DNA of 64,000 nucleotides from Haloarcula sp. CBA1129. Lineage in GTDB: Archaea; Halobacteriota; Halobacteria; Halobacteriales; Haloarculaceae. Location of the stretch: NCBI RefSeq assembly GCF_008729015.1, contig NZ_RKSM01000001.1, positions 434,001 through 498,000 of the forward strand, read 5' to 3'. Both the position numbers and the translations under genes were made by a program. The first letter of the stretch is position 1; each line of letters begins with the position of its first letter. Under the pieces are notes generated by a model, which was given only the letters and a program-made list of their open reading frames with translations, was not told the origin of the DNA and made no database searches. This document shows positions 62,110-64,000 of this stretch, one piece after another.

Positions 62110-62168
62110 GCTTGGAAATTAAATCGTTAGTATGTCTGATTGGACGAGTAAATAAAAAGGCGTGTGGC

Positions 62169-63260
62169 TTACGGCAGGGGGACAGCTGCAGATGTCGTGA
62201 ATACTCCAGCCAGTGCCAGAATGCCAAGGATGAGGGTCGTCGTGATGATGGAGGCGGCTGGCGGGTCGAAGTGCGTGTCGGAGTGCGCATAGAAGATGCG
62301 CTGGTACACTTCACCGAGCAGTGCACCTAGGATGCCGAAGAACGCACCCAGACCGAGCGCGACCAGCACACTCGCTCCGTCTGTCATCGCCATACTAGCG
62401 ACGAACGTGGCTGGGAGCGTCATGTGGTGTGTGACCGGGAACTTCTCCACGCCGAGGTTCAGGAACAGCAGACTCGCTGCTGAGATACCGAACGGCAGGA
62501 AGAGACTCCCGGTTTTGGCGAAGATGTACGCGCCAAGGATGCCGGTGATGAGTCCGAGCATTGCGACGTGTGTCCACTTGTACTGGTGTGGCAGCCACGG
62601 CTCGACAGCCGGTCGCTCGGCAGCCATGGCTCCGCCATCCGTTGCGACTTCTTCACTGCTGCTCGACCGCATTTTTCCGCTCTCGAACGGCGACATATCG
62701 AGCAGACCGCTTCCGCGGGCACGGCCGATGACCGGGTACCCAAAGACCAGACGGGCGATAACGGCCGTCAGGATGACGCCTGCTGCAGGCGGATCAATGG
62801 GAACACCGAGTCCACCGGACGTCTGCCGGATTGCCATACCTAGGACACCGAATACCCCACCGACTGCAAGGACGTCCGGTCGGGTACCAAGGGCGTAGGC
62901 GATGTCCTTTGCCGGGTGGTAGTCACCGTCGTCCGGCTCGTACATCCCGTCGTACTTCGCAGCGTACGCGGCTGCTGCCACACCACCAGCGAAGGCGACG
63001 TGTGGCCCGAACACGGGACCGAAGGCCAGTGGGCCGACAATTCCGGCACCGTACCCACCGGCGGCACCCGAGATAACGTCAGGAGAACCACCGACGAACG
63101 ACTCCGAGACGACGTTGCCAGCCTCTCCGATAAGGACCATGAAGCCGGTGAAACAGAACGCTGGGAGTGCACCGATAGAGGCCCCGAATGCTCCGCCTGC
63201 AAACGCCGCGATAGCGAGGACGAGCATATCGACCGCCGTGAGTCCGAATGCGATCGCCAT
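62169..63260 (-). CDS. Membrane protein of the glycerol operon, putative glycerol uptake protein
   Basis: A 363-residue integral membrane protein with about nine hydrophobic helices rich in Gly and Ala, and one cytosolic loop (SPFESGKMRSSSSEEVATDGG). It contains GASIGALPAFCFTGFMVLIGEAG and THHMTLPATFVASMAM, with no resemblance to aquaporin GlpF. It follows glpK by three bases, so a role in glycerol entry is inferred; a similar gene adjoins glpK in Haloferax, from memory. The exact activity is unproven. Confidence 0.75.
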   Translation of the reverse strand: MAIAFGLTAVDMLVLAIAAFAGGAFGASIGALPAFCFTGFMVLIGEAGNVVSESFVGGSPDVISGAAGGYGAGIVGPLAFGPVFGPHVAFAGGVAAAAYAAKYDGMYEPDDGDYHPAKDIAYALGTRPDVLAVGGVFGVLGMAIRQTSGGLGVPIDPPAAGVILTAVIARLVFGYPVIGRARGSGLLDMSPFESGKMRSSSSEEVATDGGAMAAERPAVEPWLPHQYKWTHVAMLGLITGILGAYIFAKTGSLFLPFGISAASLLFLNLGVEKFPVTHHMTLPATFVASMAMTDGASVLVALGLGAFFGILGALLGEVYQRIFYAHSDTHFDPPAASIITTTLILGILALAGVFTTSAAVPLP

Positions 63261-63263
63261 CTG

Positions 63264-64000
63264 TTATTCCTCCTGTGCCCAGTCGCGGGACCGGTCGACG
63301 GCGTCGTCCCAGCGGGCGTACATCTTGTCTGCATCCTCGGCGTCCATCTCCGGCGAGAACTCCTTGTCGACTTGCCAGTTGTCCCGGAGTTCGTCGACAG
63401 TATCCCAGTACCCGACGGCGAGACCGGCCGCGTAGGCCGACCCAAGGGCGGTGGTCTCGTCGACCTGTGGGCGGGCGATGTCCGTCTGGATGATGTCCGA
63501 CTGGAGCTGACAGAGGAAGTTGTTCTTGACGGCACCGCCGTCGACTCGTAGCGTCGTCATCTCGACACCGGAGTCTTCCTCCATCGCTTCCGCGAGGTCG
63601 CGGGTCTGGTACGCGATGGATTCCAGAGTCGCACGGACGATGTGTTCTTTTCGCGTTCCGCGAGTCATCCCGACAATCGTCCCGCGGGCACGGCCGTCCC
63701 AGTGCGGAGCGCCGAGGCCCGTGAAGGCCGGCACCATATAGACACCGTCGGTCGATTCGACCGAGCGGGCCAGTTCCGCCGTCTGGGCGGCGTTGTTGAT
63801 GAGGTCGACGTCTTCGAGCCATTCGATGGCCGCGCCGGCGATGAAGATGGAACCTTCGAGCGCGTACTGGACTGGCTCGCCGGACATCTGGAAGCCGACG
63901 GTCGTCAGGAGGCCGTTATCCGAGGCGACTGCTTCGGAACCGGTGTTCATCAGGTAGAACGCGCCGGTGCCGTAGGTGTTTTTCGCGTCGCCCTTGTCGA
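63264..64000 (-). CDS. glpK: Glycerol kinase, C-terminal part (5' end outside window)
   Basis: Phosphorylates glycerol to sn-glycerol 3-phosphate. The 245 visible residues carry the FGGY-kinase C-terminal half: [75 protein letters not shown] and [17 protein letters not shown]. All agree with glycerol kinase rather than xylulokinase. Haloarchaea use it to grow on glycerol released by Dunaliella. The frame continues past base 64000. Confidence 0.95.
   Translation of the reverse strand, partial: DKGDAKNTYGTGAFYLMNTGSEAVASDNGLLTTVGFQMSGEPVQYALEGSIFIAGAAIEWLEDVDLINNAAQTAELARSVESTDGVYMVPAFTGLGAPHWDGRARGTIVGMTRGTRKEHIVRATLESIAYQTRDLAEAMEEDSGVEMTTLRVDGGAVKNNFLCQLQSDIIQTDIARPQVDETTALGSAYAAGLAVGYWDTVDELRDNWQVDKEFSPEMDAEDADKMYARWDDAVDRSRDWAQEE

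Noticed and set aside
62110-62168. Replication origin next to the Orc1/Cdc6-like gene
   Set aside because: The flanking spacers are 29 and 59 bases and hold no repeated origin-recognition-box-like motif.
1-64000. CRISPR array, rRNA or tRNA genes
   Set aside because: No regularly spaced repeats, no rRNA signature and no cloverleaf were found by reading the gaps; a covariance-model scan would be decisive.

Overview
The window reads as chromosomal DNA of a halophilic archaeon, most likely close to Haloarcula (genus is inference). The evidence is a GC-rich coding sequence, very acidic proteins, many genes that start about 27 bases after a TATA-like box with almost no leader, and archaeal or haloarchaeal families: AglB, Dph2, TrmB, Bat-type HTH regulators, halocyanin, an Orc1/Cdc6 ATPase and haloarchaeal transducers.

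Layout. 1-15.8 kb is a protein N-glycosylation locus: AglB oligosaccharyltransferase (cut by the window edge), an AglG-like GT2, two GT4 enzymes, a Wzx/AglR-type flippase, AglJ-like dolichyl-phosphate glycosyltransferase, a TrmB regulator, and five proteins of the alkaline phosphatase/sulfatase superfamily. Four of the five put Thr where sulfatases carry the formylglycine Cys, and all five end in a near-identical L-x-x-L-G-Y tail. 15.8-19.5 kb holds an HxlR/DoxX pair, a rhomboid protease and a METTL5-like methyltransferase. 19.5-27.1 kb is a signalling block: a frameshifted PAS-GAF histidine kinase, a response regulator, a receiver-kinase hybrid and a GAF-PAS kinase, then dph2 and a soluble transducer. 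27.3-31.5 kb has YlbF-like, UspA and metallo-beta-lactamase proteins and an unrecognised coiled-coil protein with an unrecognised neighbour.

31.5-38.2 kb is a tight nitrous oxide reductase operon (halocyanin, nosZ, a membrane protein, nosD, nosF, nosY). 39.6-48.9 kb looks like an arginine/amino-acid use module: an IclR regulator, glutamate dehydrogenase, arginase, a class III aminotransferase (probably ornithine), a polar amino acid ABC importer and a Bat-like regulator. Together these would import a basic amino acid and feed it through ornithine and glutamate to 2-oxoglutarate. 49.2-52.7 kb is accessory DNA: a tyrosine recombinase with a small DNA-binding partner, a decayed IS6-type element with terminal inverted repeats and flanking direct repeats, and other debris.

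53.1-56.9 kb pairs a branched-chain-amino-acid-type binding lipoprotein with a membrane transducer that lacks the usual kinase-coupling tip. 57.0-64.0 kb is sugar and glycerol metabolism: KDG kinase, pyruvate kinase with an extra swivelling domain, ROK glucokinase, an Orc1/Cdc6-like ATPase with an altered Walker B, a membrane protein probably serving glycerol uptake, and glycerol kinase (cut by the window edge). No rRNA, tRNA or CRISPR array was seen.
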